64,000 nucleotides of DNA, taken from contig JBEKNN010000006.1 in NCBI GenBank assembly GCA_049522755.1, positions 16,884 through 80,883 of the forward strand, given 5' to 3'. The stretch is from PALSA-243 sp049522755. Its GTDB lineage: Bacteria > Acidobacteriota > Terriglobia > Bryobacterales > Bryobacteraceae. Numbering within the stretch: the stretch's first letter is position 1; each line of letters starts with the position of its first letter. Position numbers and translations under genes: made by a program. This document shows, piece after piece, positions 8,976 through 17,200 of the stretch. A model generated the notes under the pieces. It saw only the letters and a program-made list of their open reading frames with translations. It searched no databases and was not told the DNA's origin.

Positions 8976-10544
8976 ATGAATAGCGCCGAGTGTCTCCTCA
9001 GAACCCTGCTGGCCAATGACGTAGATCTGTGTCTCATGAATCCGGGAACGTCCGAGATGCAATTCGTCTCGGCGCTCGACCGCGTGCCTCGCATGCGCGG
9101 CGTCCTTGGCCTGTTCGAAGGAGTCTGCTCAGGCGCAGCGGACGGGTATGCCCGCATGACTGGAAAGCCGGCGGCCACGCTGCTGCACCTTGGTCCGGGA
9201 TTGGCGAACGCGCTGGCGAACCTCCACAACGCGCGCAAGGCGCGCTCTCCGGTCGTCAACATTGTCGGTGAGCATTCCACGCAGCACCGCGGCTTCGACG
9301 CTCCGTTGACTGCCGACATCGAGGCTTTCGCGCGCCCCGTGTCGGACTGGGTCCTGACGCTGGAGCGAGCCGCCGCCATGGGCGAATCGGCCTCGGCCGC
9401 AGTGGCAGCCGCCTTAGGACCGCCCGGAAAAGTGGCGACCCTGATTGTGCCTGCCGATTTTTCCTGGAGCGAGGCTGGAGAGCCCGGATGCCGGGCGCCC
9501 CGGCCTTTCTGGCCCCTACCGGCTACTGCGCAGGTCCGCGCCGCAGCGTGCGCATTGCGTTCCGGCCAGGCGGTCGGCCTGCTTCTCGGCGGCTCCGCGC
9601 TGCAGACCCGCGGCCTTCACGCAGCCGATGACGTGCGCGCCATCACCGGCGCAAGAGTCTTCGCCGACCGGAACGCAGCCAGGATGACGCGCGGGCGCAA
9701 CGTCCCCGCCGTCGAGCGCATTCCCTACTTCCCTGAGCAGGCGCAGGAGCTGCTCGCCGGATTCGAGCGTCTGATTCTGGTCGAAGCCCGGCCGCCTGTC
9801 TCGTTCTTTGGTTATCCCGGCATGCGAAGCGAGTTGGCGCCTGCCGGCTGCGCCTTCGACGTGCTCGCATCCCAGGATCAGGATGGCGTGGCCGCGCTCG
9901 AGTGGCTGGCTTTGGAGGTAGGCGCGCGTCGGCGGATGAGCCCCACCTCCGGGCCATTGCTAGGGCCATCGCGCCCGGTTCTCCCCAAGGGTGAGCCACT
10001 CACCGCGGCTGCCATAGCCAGGACCGTGGGCGCGCTGGCGCCGGTGGGGGCTATCCTTTCCGATGAGAGCGTATCCTGTAGCGGGCAGATCTGGCCGCAC
10101 CTGGCTGCCGCCGCCATGTACGACCATCTCCCGGTGACGGGCGGCGCCATCGGCCAGGGATTGCCGGTGGCGCTAGGCGCCGCACTGGCCTGCCCCGGCC
10201 GCAAGGTGGTGGCGCTCGAGGCCGACGGTAGCGGCATGTATACCCCGCAATCGCTCTGGACCATGGCGCGCGAGCGGCTGGACGTCACCATCGTCATCCT
10301 GGCGAACCGCCGTTACCGCATCCTCGATATCGAGATGCGTCGGACCGGCGCCGGCGCCGTGGGACCCCGCGCCGACCAGATGATCGACCTTTCACACCCG
10401 GAACCGGATTGGATCAGATTGGCGGAAGGCTTCGGAGTACAGGCGACGCGCGCCGCCACGGCGGACGAATTCATCCGCGAATTCGGCGCGGCTATGCGGG
10501 AGCCCGGGCCCCAGCTCATCGAGGCTGTGCTTGATCGAGAGTGA
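8976..10544 (+). CDS. Thiamine-diphosphate enzyme, acetolactate synthase large-subunit-like
   Basis: 522 residues from the ATG at 8976 (MNSAECLL). Three-domain ThDP fold: N-terminal PYR domain with the activating glutamate in LFEGVCSGAADGYAR and GPGLANALANL; a central domain; and a C-terminal PP domain with VTGGAIGQGLPVALGAAL and the cofactor motif EADGSG ... LANRRY. The usual GDG is ADG here. Family members decarboxylate 2-oxoacids (acetolactate synthase, benzoylformate decarboxylase). The N-terminal MNPGTSEMQFVSAL resembles a subgroup annotated as acetolactate synthase-like whose substrates are not known. No ilvN or ilvC nearby, so it is probably not the branched-chain biosynthetic enzyme. 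Confidence 0.8.
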   Translation: MNSAECLLRTLLANDVDLCLMNPGTSEMQFVSALDRVPRMRGVLGLFEGVCSGAADGYARMTGKPAATLLHLGPGLANALANLHNARKARSPVVNIVGEHSTQHRGFDAPLTADIEAFARPVSDWVLTLERAAAMGESASAAVAAALGPPGKVATLIVPADFSWSEAGEPGCRAPRPFWPLPATAQVRAAACALRSGQAVGLLLGGSALQTRGLHAADDVRAITGARVFADRNAARMTRGRNVPAVERIPYFPEQAQELLAGFERLILVEARPPVSFFGYPGMRSELAPAGCAFDVLASQDQDGVAALEWLALEVGARRRMSPTSGPLLGPSRPVLPKGEPLTAAAIARTVGALAPVGAILSDESVSCSGQIWPHLAAAAMYDHLPVTGGAIGQGLPVALGAALACPGRKVVALEADGSGMYTPQSLWTMARERLDVTIVILANRRYRILDIEMRRTGAGAVGPRADQMIDLSHPEPDWIRLAEGFGVQATRAATADEFIREFGAAMREPGPQLIEAVLDRE

Positions 10545-10555
10545 CAGCCGTCTCG

Positions 10556-10592
10556 GGGAGAAACCTGACGGTTAAAAAAACCGACTTCTCCC
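10556..10592 (+). terminator. Nested hairpin after the ThDP enzyme
   Basis: Twelve bases after the stop codon the arms GGGAGAA (10556-10562) and TTCTCCC (10586-10592) pair perfectly, with an inner CGGTT/AACCG pair closing an A-rich loop. No T-run follows, so it is a terminator-like or mRNA-stabilising structure rather than a textbook intrinsic terminator. Confidence 0.4.
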
Positions 10593-10672
10593 AGCCGGAA
10601 TCCAGCATATGGCCTGTCATTCGCAGGGTATTGTTATGGCTTGTTAGATTTAACACTTCTAGATCGGACAAT

Positions 10673-10701
10673 TGGTGGGGCGACTAACTAAACCATACTA
10701 T
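10673..10701 (+). promoter_or_regulatory. Candidate sigma-70 promoter for the PEP-CTERM metalloprotease
   Basis: TTGGTG (10673-10678) and TACTAT (10696-10701) are separated by 17 bases, in an AT-richer stretch 39 bases before the proposed GTG start. An imperfect dyad TGTTA-GATT-TAACA sits just upstream at 10643-10656. Confidence 0.3.
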
Positions 10702-10740
10702 ACTTGCTAGTCAAGTTCAGTTCAGTTGTGTGAGGTGCCT

Positions 10741-11868
10741 GTGAAGAGATTTCCCCTTTCGCCCGCCATCCTTTTGGGAGCAGTCATCGTGTTCGTTATG
10801 CCTGCCCGCGCCGGGCTGATTATCGACACAATCTTCGATAGCAGCATCACCAGCGACCCCAATGCCGCAATTATCAAGGCTGCGATCGATACAGCCGTCC
10901 AGACGTTCGAAAGTCTCTATAGCAACCCGATCACGGTTTCCATTCTGTTTCAGGAGGGTGGGGGGCTGGGCCAAAGCAACGATCTGGTTTACGGCGTGAC
11001 ATATACCAGTTTCTATAACGGGCTTTTGGCGAACGACGGCAATCCGGCGGCGATTGCGGGTCTGGACGCGAATGGCGGCGATCCCAATACCAATGGCGGA
11101 GTCAATCCGGTGGGCAACGTGAACGAGATCGAGATTAAGAGCGCGAATGCCAGGGCGTTGGGAATCGATATCGCTCCGGGATGCGTGGTGACCCCCACCG
11201 GAGATGGCACGGCCGGTGGCAATGTTCCGAATATTTGCGCCTTTACCGGGTCGGGCGCCACGGTGGACGGCATCGTCAGCCTGAATACGGCGATTACCAC
11301 TCCTCCGAATAGCCAGACATTTCCCGACCCAAGCTACTACGATCTGGTGTCCACGGCCGAACACGAAATCGACGAAGTGCTGGGGCTTGGCTCCGCGCTG
11401 GAAAACTGCGACTCGACGAGCCCGTCCGGCGCCTGTCAGCCTGGGGCCACTCTCAATGCCGCGAACGACACACCCATAGGTGTAGGCGCGCCCGAAGACC
11501 TTTTCCGGTGGAGCGCGGCGACCGGCGGCACGCGTACGCTCAGTACCAATTGCAATACGCCCACCAGCGCGTACTTTGCCTACGGCCCGTCTACCGGAGC
11601 GATCGCGCAGTTCAACAATGCCTGTAACGGGGGCGATTTCGGAGATTGGCAGAGCAACCCTCTCCCGCCTGGCGTGAACCCGCAGGTGCAGGATGCGTTC
11701 GGGGCCGCGGGCGCAACCCCGGTCTATGGGCCCAGTGAAATCGATGCCATGACAGCGATCGGATATGACTTAGCCTCGCCCACGCCCGAGCCCGGCGCCA
11801 TGGTTCTGTTAGGCGCCGGCTTGGTAATGCTCGGGGTGTACCGGCTGCGTTTGCGCTCCGTGTTTTAG
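10741..11868 (+). CDS. Exported metalloprotease-like protein with PEP-CTERM anchor (NF038122-like)
   Basis: 375 residues from the GTG at 10741, chosen because TGAGG lies just upstream and the product then starts with a normal signal peptide (VKRFPLSPA... ending PARAG). TTG at 10726 is an alternative. The middle has STAEHEIDEVLGLGS, a variant of the zinc-protease motif in which HEIDE replaces HExxH. A late GPSEIDAMTAIGYD is typical of matrixin-like PEP-CTERM proteases. The C-terminus ends PEPGAMVLLGAG, a hydrophobic segment, then RLRLRS: a PEP-CTERM sorting signal cleaved by exosortase. Its stop overlaps by 4 nt the stop of the convergent radical SAM gene. Protease activity is inferred, not proven, given the altered third ligand. 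Confidence 0.75.
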   Translation: MKRFPLSPAILLGAVIVFVMPARAGLIIDTIFDSSITSDPNAAIIKAAIDTAVQTFESLYSNPITVSILFQEGGGLGQSNDLVYGVTYTSFYNGLLANDGNPAAIAGLDANGGDPNTNGGVNPVGNVNEIEIKSANARALGIDIAPGCVVTPTGDGTAGGNVPNICAFTGSGATVDGIVSLNTAITTPPNSQTFPDPSYYDLVSTAEHEIDEVLGLGSALENCDSTSPSGACQPGATLNAANDTPIGVGAPEDLFRWSAATGGTRTLSTNCNTPTSAYFAYGPSTGAIAQFNNACNGGDFGDWQSNPLPPGVNPQVQDAFGAAGATPVYGPSEIDAMTAIGYDLASPTPEPGAMVLLGAGLVMLGVYRLRLRSVF

Positions 11869-13154
11869 CTGAAGCTGCCGCTGGCTCCTTGAAAGCCTCG
11901 CAGCGCCTGCTTACCCATCCACTTCACCACCCGCATGGCGTCGTAGCAATACGCCAGATTGTGATTAAGCGTGGAGAAGCAGTGCGGCTGGCAACCGGTT
12001 TTCATTTCCTCGAGCTGCTTCTTCTCGAAGTTGTGACTGCCCACAACTCCCCAATCGAAAGTGGCCGAATACATGGGGAAACAGGGAGCCAGCGTGCCGT
12101 CGACGCGGACGATCACGTTGTTATGGCCGGCGCGGCAGTTCCATTCCTGCAGCTTGCCGCGCATGAACTCGCGCATTTCGTTCAGACGCTGCACTGAGTT
12201 CACCATCTTATAACCGGACTGGTTCTTTTCGATCAGCCAATCCACTAACTTGTCCACTTCGGGCCAGTCTTCCTTATGGATGTAAGTCACGTTGTCGTGG
12301 AAGTGCTCGAAGTGCTCGGGCTCGATCATGGGCGGTTCGTTGATATGGTAATCGGTGGCGATGCGATGCTCCCGCGCGATCTCGGTAAGCTGCCGGATAT
12401 CGTCCATGTTGTGGCGGCAGATGTTCATATTGAAGAACACCGTGTACCCATAACGAAATTGCCGCTTCACCAGGTGATCGAAGTGCGAGCGGATGGGCGC
12501 GAGCGCTTTCGGCAGCCCGGGCTTGATCTCGAGCGCGTCCACCGCCAGGTTAAACGTGGCCACGCCGGCGTCGCCCAGACGGTCGATCACATCGGGACGC
12601 AGCAGCCGTCCGTTGGTGGGTACATAAATCCAGAAACCCTTCTTGGCGGCGTAATACACCACCTTGTGAACGAACTGCGGCCGCAGCAGGGGCTCGCCGC
12701 CCATCAGCGCAAGCACGCGGCAGCCGTGATCGTGCAGCCAGTCGATGGACCGCCGCGCGATATCTTCCGTCATGCCCGCAACCCGGTTATCGAAGGCCCA
12801 GCAGTAGTGACAATCCAGGTTGCATTTCCACTCGGTGAAGAGGTAAGCGATGATCGGATGGAAATCGCCAGGCATGACTCGCGAGCGGACATAAGGAAAA
12901 AGCCAGCCGCGCATGGCCCGGTACACATAAGGGGCCGTCCAGGAGCGTTTATCGGGAATGGCCTCGGGATCGGCCAGATTCGCCAGATGGGGCCTGGACG
13001 GGAACTCGGGTTCCGGCAGCGTCATCGGCTCCGCCGGATTGGGCAGCAGCGATTTCGCCTTGGAGTTCTTGTTTACCAACAGGTCATGGAGTTGTACATC
13101 GACGCGAAATGTGGAATGAGGTTGTGGTGTTGCTTGATCTGTTCGAAGCGCCAT
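11865..13154 (-). CDS. Radical SAM protein with SPASM-like C-terminus
   Basis: 429 residues; ATG start with AGGAGG 8 bases upstream. The radical SAM cluster motif is CNLDCHYC (Cys111, 115, 118), followed by LMGGEPLLRP (GGE motif, SAM binding) and YVPTNGRLL. C-terminal cysteines in EWNCRAGHN, LAPCFPMYS and CQPHCFS suggest one auxiliary iron-sulfur cluster of SPASM or Twitch type. A proline-rich leader of about 75 residues precedes the barrel. Such enzymes modify peptides or act as anaerobic maturases, but no precursor peptide gene is evident beside it, so the substrate is unknown. Convergent with the PEP-CTERM protease and divergent from the oxidoreductase. Confidence 0.85.
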   Translation of the reverse strand: MALRTDQATPQPHSTFRVDVQLHDLLVNKNSKAKSLLPNPAEPMTLPEPEFPSRPHLANLADPEAIPDKRSWTAPYVYRAMRGWLFPYVRSRVMPGDFHPIIAYLFTEWKCNLDCHYCWAFDNRVAGMTEDIARRSIDWLHDHGCRVLALMGGEPLLRPQFVHKVVYYAAKKGFWIYVPTNGRLLRPDVIDRLGDAGVATFNLAVDALEIKPGLPKALAPIRSHFDHLVKRQFRYGYTVFFNMNICRHNMDDIRQLTEIAREHRIATDYHINEPPMIEPEHFEHFHDNVTYIHKEDWPEVDKLVDWLIEKNQSGYKMVNSVQRLNEMREFMRGKLQEWNCRAGHNNVIVRVDGTLAPCFPMYSATFDWGVVGSHNFEKKQLEEMKTGCQPHCFSTLNHNLAYCYDAMRVVKWMGKQALRGFQGASGSFS

Positions 13155-13335
13155 CGCGCAGTCCTCCTAGTTCTCTCAGAAGTGTGTTTTTTCAGCCCGA
13201 CCGCAGGTGCCGCGGGGGACTCAATGTCGATATCTTAACAAGCAAGATCGGCCTGAATCCGTATGTTAGTGAACAGACGTACGCTAATCACGTAAAGATC
13301 CGATCCGCTCCGATCCACGGTGATAAGGTGAAAGC

Positions 13336-14343
13336 GTGCCCGCAATTAACCGCCAGATCACGCTGGCCTCGCGGCCGGCCGGAATGCCCAAGGTGACCGA
13401 CTTCCACCTGGTCGAATCGCCCATGCCGAAGGCGGGACCGGGCGAGGCGCTGGTGTATGGGTTATATCTTTCCGTCGACCCCTACATGCGTGCGAGAATC
13501 GGCGGCGCCGGCGGGTACGCCAAACCGGTAGAACCCGGTGAAGTGATGGTGGGCGCGGTAGCCGGCGAGGTGATCGAGTCGCACGACCCGCGCCTTGCCC
13601 CAGGCGACTTCGTGGAGGGAATGCTGGGGTGGCAGGAGTATGCCGTGGCCCAGGCGAAATCGCTGCGCAAGATCAATCCGGATGTCGCGCCAGTCAGCGC
13701 CGCTTTATCCGTACTGGGCATACCGGGATTGACGGCCTATTTCGGCCTGCTCGACATCTGCCGCCCGCAGCCTGGCGAAACCGTGTTGATCTCCGGCGCG
13801 GCGGGCGCCGTGGGTTCGCTGGTGGGGCAAATCGCCAGGATCAAGCGCTGCCGCGCCATCGGCATCGCGGGCAGCAAAGAGAAGGTCCGCTTTCTGACAC
13901 GCGATCTGGGTTTCGACGCCGCCTTCAACTACAAGGAATGCGCGAATTACGACGCCAAACTTCGCGAGGTGTGTCCCAACGGCATCGACATCTACTTCGA
14001 TAACGTAGGCGGAGCCATCACCGATGCCGCCATCCAGCGGTTAAACGTTCGCGGACGCGTGGCGGTGTGCGGCCAGATCTCGCAGTATAACTCCGACGAA
14101 CCGCAGATGGGCCCACGCTGGTTGGGGCAACTGGTAGCCAAACAGGCCAGGGTGGAAGGATTCCTGGTCAAGCAGTTCGCCAGCCGGTTCGACGAGGGCT
14201 ACCGGCAATTAGCGGTGTGGCTGCACGACAAGAGGATCCAGTATCGCGAGGACGTTGTGACTGGCCTCGAGAATGCGCCCCGCGCCTTCATCGGGATGCT
14301 GCAGGGCCAAAACATTGGCAAGCAACTGGTCAAGCTGGCGTAA
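13336..14343 (+). CDS. NADP-dependent MDR oxidoreductase (leukotriene B4 dehydrogenase/CurA type)
   Basis: 335 residues, GTG start with AAGG just upstream. Zinc-free medium-chain reductase: N-terminal GroES-like part with YLSVDPYMRARI, then the Rossmann nucleotide site VLISGAAGAVGSLVGQIA and FDNVGG, and the C-terminal GQNIGKQLVKL. These motifs are those of the family that reduces alpha,beta-unsaturated ketones (curcumin reductase CurA, prostaglandin reductase). Cytosolic. Followed by a repeat element and the carboxymuconolactone decarboxylase gene. Confidence 0.88.
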   Translation: MPAINRQITLASRPAGMPKVTDFHLVESPMPKAGPGEALVYGLYLSVDPYMRARIGGAGGYAKPVEPGEVMVGAVAGEVIESHDPRLAPGDFVEGMLGWQEYAVAQAKSLRKINPDVAPVSAALSVLGIPGLTAYFGLLDICRPQPGETVLISGAAGAVGSLVGQIARIKRCRAIGIAGSKEKVRFLTRDLGFDAAFNYKECANYDAKLREVCPNGIDIYFDNVGGAITDAAIQRLNVRGRVAVCGQISQYNSDEPQMGPRWLGQLVAKQARVEGFLVKQFASRFDEGYRQLAVWLHDKRIQYREDVVTGLENAPRAFIGMLQGQNIGKQLVKLA

Positions 14344-14350
14344 TTAAGTA

Positions 14351-14372
14351 AGACGGGCTTCCTGGCCTGTCT
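14351..14372. repeat. Imperfect palindrome of the AGGCCTCCTGGCCTGTC family
   Basis: A 22-nt near-palindrome directly after the MDR gene stop. It shares its core (CTTCCTGGCCTGTC) with the two elements at 25098-25121 and 25213-25234. All three lie just past stop codons, as expected for dispersed intergenic repeats or terminator-like hairpins. Confidence 0.5.
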
Positions 14373-14424
14373 CTCCAGTTCAATACCCGCCGATTCACTC
14401 AAGCTATGCGCTACCCTTGGGTTT

Positions 14425-14931
14425 ATGCCCCCTGCCGTCAAGTTAGTCGATCCGTCCCAGAACGAATTCCTCGCCAGTCTGGAAGCCAAGTCCAAACACC
14501 CCAACCCGTTTTTTCGCGCCATGGCCAACCGGCCGGAGTCGCTGAAGAACTTCGTGCCGTTCTACAGTTCCGTGGTTGGTCCCGGTTCCGTGGAGCGCCG
14601 CATTAAATCGCTGGTTTACATGGCTTGCTCCTACGCCAACGAATGTGCGTTCTGCATCTTCGCCAATTCCGCGGGCGCCAGGAAAGCCGGCATTACCGAG
14701 GATGAGATGCGCGCCCTCCAGACCGAGCAGGATCAGGATTTCAACGAGCCCGAGCGCGCCGCGATTCGCTATGCGCGCGAGCTGACTCGCACCGCCGATG
14801 CCGATGAGACGCGCGCCGCGCTGACCGAGCATTTCAGCAGCGAGCAGATTGTGGAAATCACGCTGGTGGCGGCGATTTCCAACTTCACCAACCGCTTCAA
14901 TAATGGACTCCGCATCGAGCCCGAAGACTGA
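14425..14931 (+). CDS. Carboxymuconolactone decarboxylase/AhpD-like protein
   Basis: 168 residues, all-helical. The redox-type motif is ECAFCIFANS in KSLVYMACSYANECAFC: two cysteines spaced CxxC are kept, but the histidine expected three residues later (CxxCxxxH) is Asn. AhpD-like members use this pair in alkylhydroperoxide disposal; the Asn variant may be a peroxidase-related member with altered activity. The gene overlaps the next (rlmB) by one base (TGATG), so the two are co-translated. Confidence 0.8.
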   Translation: MPPAVKLVDPSQNEFLASLEAKSKHPNPFFRAMANRPESLKNFVPFYSSVVGPGSVERRIKSLVYMACSYANECAFCIFANSAGARKAGITEDEMRALQTEQDQDFNEPERAAIRYARELTRTADADETRAALTEHFSSEQIVEITLVAAISNFTNRFNNGLRIEPED

Positions 14932-15716
14932 TGGCGATTCTCAGCGGCATTCATCCCGTGGCCGAAGCCCTGCGGGCCAAGCGTGCGATCGAGCGCATTC
15001 TGGTGGCGCAGGGCGCGGGTGGGCCGCGCATGCAGGAGATCATCGATATGGCGCGCCGCGCCGCGGTGCCGGTGCGCTTTGAGCCGCGCGGCGCGCTGGA
15101 CCGTCTGGCCGGCAGCGCCGCGCATCAAGGCGTGGTCGCCATGGGTGCGGCCAACAAGTACGCGGATTTCGAAACCCTAATCTCGTCCCAGCTAGTCTCG
15201 TCCCAGTTGGTCTCGACCCAGCAAGCCTCGGCGCCGCTGGTGGTAGTGCTGGACGGAGTGGAAGATCCGCACAATCTGGGCGCGGTGATTCGCACGGCGC
15301 ATGCGGCTGGCGCGGGCGCGGTGATCATCCCGGAACGGCGCGCGGCAGGCGTGACCGATGTGGTGGCGAAGGCCGCGGCAGGGGCGCTCGAATACCTGCC
15401 CGTCACGCGCGTCACCAATATCAACCGGGCCCTCGAAGAGCTCAAGGAAAAAGGCTATTGGATCTACGGCCTGGATGAGCGCGGCACGGAAACCTACGAC
15501 CAGGCCGATTACGCCGCGCCCACCGCTTTCGTGCTGGGTGGTGAAGGCAAGGGGCTGCACGAGCAGGTCCGCAAGCATTGCGACGTACTGGTGCGGATTC
15601 CCATGGCGGGCAAAATCTCATCGCTCAATGTTTCAGTAGCGGCGGGAGTGGTGCTGTTTGAGTGGAAGCGGCGGGTGGCGGCGCGCGCAACGAGCCCGAC
15701 AAACGCCACGGGATGA
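14931..15716 (+). CDS. rlmB: 23S rRNA 2'-O-methyltransferase RlmB (TrmH/SpoU family)
   Basis: 261 residues. N-terminal substrate-binding domain (SGIHPVAEALRAKRAIERILVA), a linker, then the SPOUT knot domain with all three motifs: PHNLGAVIRTAHAAGAGAV, VLGGEGKGLHE, and RIPMAGKISSLNVSVAAGVVL. Methylates a guanosine of 23S rRNA (G2251 in E. coli) using SAM. The linker contains three tandem 15-nt units (15177-15221) encoding LISSQ-LVSSQ-LVSTQ, an expansion not typical of RlmB. Coupled to the upstream gene by a one-base overlap. Confidence 0.9.
   Translation: MAILSGIHPVAEALRAKRAIERILVAQGAGGPRMQEIIDMARRAAVPVRFEPRGALDRLAGSAAHQGVVAMGAANKYADFETLISSQLVSSQLVSTQQASAPLVVVLDGVEDPHNLGAVIRTAHAAGAGAVIIPERRAAGVTDVVAKAAAGALEYLPVTRVTNINRALEELKEKGYWIYGLDERGTETYDQADYAAPTAFVLGGEGKGLHEQVRKHCDVLVRIPMAGKISSLNVSVAAGVVLFEWKRRVAARATSPTNATG
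15177..15221 (+). repeat. Three tandem 15-nt repeats inside rlmB
   Basis: Units CTAATCTCGTCCCAG, CTAGTCTCGTCCCAG and TTGGTCTCGACCCAG run head to tail in frame, encoding a Ser/Gln/Leu linker between the N-terminal and SPOUT domains. Length is a multiple of three, so copy-number change would keep the frame. Confidence 0.85.
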
Positions 15717-15770
15717 GCGCGCGATCCGGAGCCGCTCCCGTTCTCAAACCGCTGCGCGAATGATAGAGTT

Positions 15771-16304
15771 TCACCGCTGTATCGTTCGGTGCGTATCCGA
15801 CGATCCCATCAGCCTGCGAATCGTGGGCGCCAGGGCCTCAATGAACGCGTCTCTGTGGCGCTGCCATCGCCCAGGGTAAGGCAGATGAATGACGGGACCG
15901 CGCCAGTCTGCCGCCGAGCAAGCTTGCGCGACATTGCCGGCGATAGAGCGGAGGACGGGAGCGATGATTGCCGGCTGAAGCTGGGCGATTCTACGTGAGA
16001 GTGATCTCTCTCCAGCGTGGCGGGCAGCCTGTCGAGATTGGGAATCCAAGCAATCTACGGGTTCCGCACACAGATCGGTCAGGTAGCAGCCAGAGGCTTG
16101 GAACACCGCGAGAAAATTGTCATCGTCGATCGATGGATCGATGCTTCGAAACGCATCACGCATCGCGCGGTAAAGTCCGGAGTTGCGGGAGTAAAAGAAG
16201 CGTCCCGAAGCGGGTGGCGCTTCGCCAATAAACAAAAGTTGAACGTGCGCCGGCAGAAAGACGCGCCTCAGCTTCTCTCGATCGCGCCGTGTTCGCAGCG
16301 TCAT
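15771..16304 (-). CDS. Uracil-DNA glycosylase-superfamily-like protein
   Basis: 177 residues from the ATG at 16304. LLFIGEAPPASGRFFYSRNSGLYRA resembles the first active-site motif of UDG-superfamily proteins (GxxPG-type strand and loop), and VIHLPYPGRWQRH replaces the classical HPSP motif near the C-terminus. The middle has FQASGCYLTDLCAEPVD. The family includes DNA-repair glycosylases and many uncharacterised members. Lack of a clear catalytic Asp/Asn and of the four iron-sulfur cysteines makes repair activity uncertain. Its start overlaps the stop of a short upstream frame (ATGA). Confidence 0.6.
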   Translation of the reverse strand: MTLRTRRDREKLRRVFLPAHVQLLFIGEAPPASGRFFYSRNSGLYRAMRDAFRSIDPSIDDDNFLAVFQASGCYLTDLCAEPVDCLDSQSRQAARHAGERSLSRRIAQLQPAIIAPVLRSIAGNVAQACSAADWRGPVIHLPYPGRWQRHRDAFIEALAPTIRRLMGSSDTHRTIQR

Positions 16305-16474
16305 TTCGGAGCTTGTACCATTCGGACAACCTGAATCTCGCTGCCCCGAATCGACTCGCAATTCAAGGCGAGCTTCCCCGGCGTGTCGGGATCGAACGTT
16401 GCCATAATCCACTGCCCGCGAAGATCGTGGGCGCCGATCGCCACTTCGTCGAAACGAACCGACCCGCTAATACA
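16301..16474 (-). pseudogene. Short coding-like frame overlapping the UDG-like gene, possible gene remnant
   Basis: An open stretch of 57 codons bounded by an in-frame TAG at 16475-16477 and ending in a TGA that overlaps the UDG-like ATG by 4 bases. It reads SGSVRFDEVAIGAHDLRG, then QWIMATFDPDTPGKLALNC and ends VVRMVQAPK. Composition and phase look coding. A GTG at 16444 could start a 47-residue product. In the same frame beyond the TAG the text continues coherently (YRHSDNPALDP), which suggests a longer gene broken by the stop. Family not recognised. Confidence 0.4.
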
Positions 16475-16771
16475 CTATGGATCGAGGGCCGGATTATCGG
16501 AATGGCGATAAACCGCTTGAGTCCCACGAAGAGAGGGTTACAGAATATGATAAGACGCAGACTGAGGGCCCTTGTCCACGTTTCCATCCGAGGCGTTTGG
16601 GGTGGGCTTTGGGTTCGCCTTTGGAAAATGGTTTGGCGCACCGCGCTTTGCTCCGCAGAAGCTTTTCCGGCTTTTTTACTGCCCCGCGAAACCGGGAACG
16701 GCGATGGCAGAGTTTCGCCCTCGTGATTCTAAGCCCGCGCGAGTTGCCGCGTGGTCTAAGTGGGAGGCAAA

Positions 16772-17176
16772 TTGGTAGACGCACAAATCGCCGATGGAAT
16801 ATTGGAGTTGCGCGTGCGTGGATTGCACAAGCTCTGGGCAATGAGAAATTCTATCCAGATTCCTCTTGCATCGATAGAACTCGTTCGTATCGACGCCGAG
16901 CGGGCCCGAGCAGGACCGGAAGGAACCCGCAATCCCGGAACGAGTATCCCGGGCGTACTCACGGCGGGAACTTTCCATGCAGGCGTCAATCGAACATTCT
17001 GGGACGTACACAATCCGGATAACGCGATAAGTATCAAACTCAGAAGTACTCAGGATCTTTTCGCCGGGATTGAGGACCGGTATGACGAGTTTATCGTGGA
17101 AGTCGCAGATCCGGCTGAAACAGTGGACCGCATCAATCGCGCACTGTCCAAAGCTCTGGAAGATGGCCGCAACTAA
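16772..17176 (+). CDS. Small PH-like domain protein, function unknown
   Basis: 134 residues from the TTG at 16772, chosen because GGGAGG lies 4 bases upstream; GTG at 16760 is the next possibility. Beta-rich sequence with a closing helix: ILELRVRGLHKLWAM, IQIPLASIELVRID, GTSIPGVLTAGTFH, DAISIKLR-like strand, and ETVDRINRALSKAL. This matches the small bacterial PH-like proteins known mainly as conserved hypotheticals. No signal peptide. No operon partner: the next gene is convergent. Confidence 0.6.
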   Translation: MVDAQIADGILELRVRGLHKLWAMRNSIQIPLASIELVRIDAERARAGPEGTRNPGTSIPGVLTAGTFHAGVNRTFWDVHNPDNAISIKLRSTQDLFAGIEDRYDEFIVEVADPAETVDRINRALSKALEDGRN

Positions 17177-17200
17177 TATGCAGAGCGTGCCGGGAACGAG

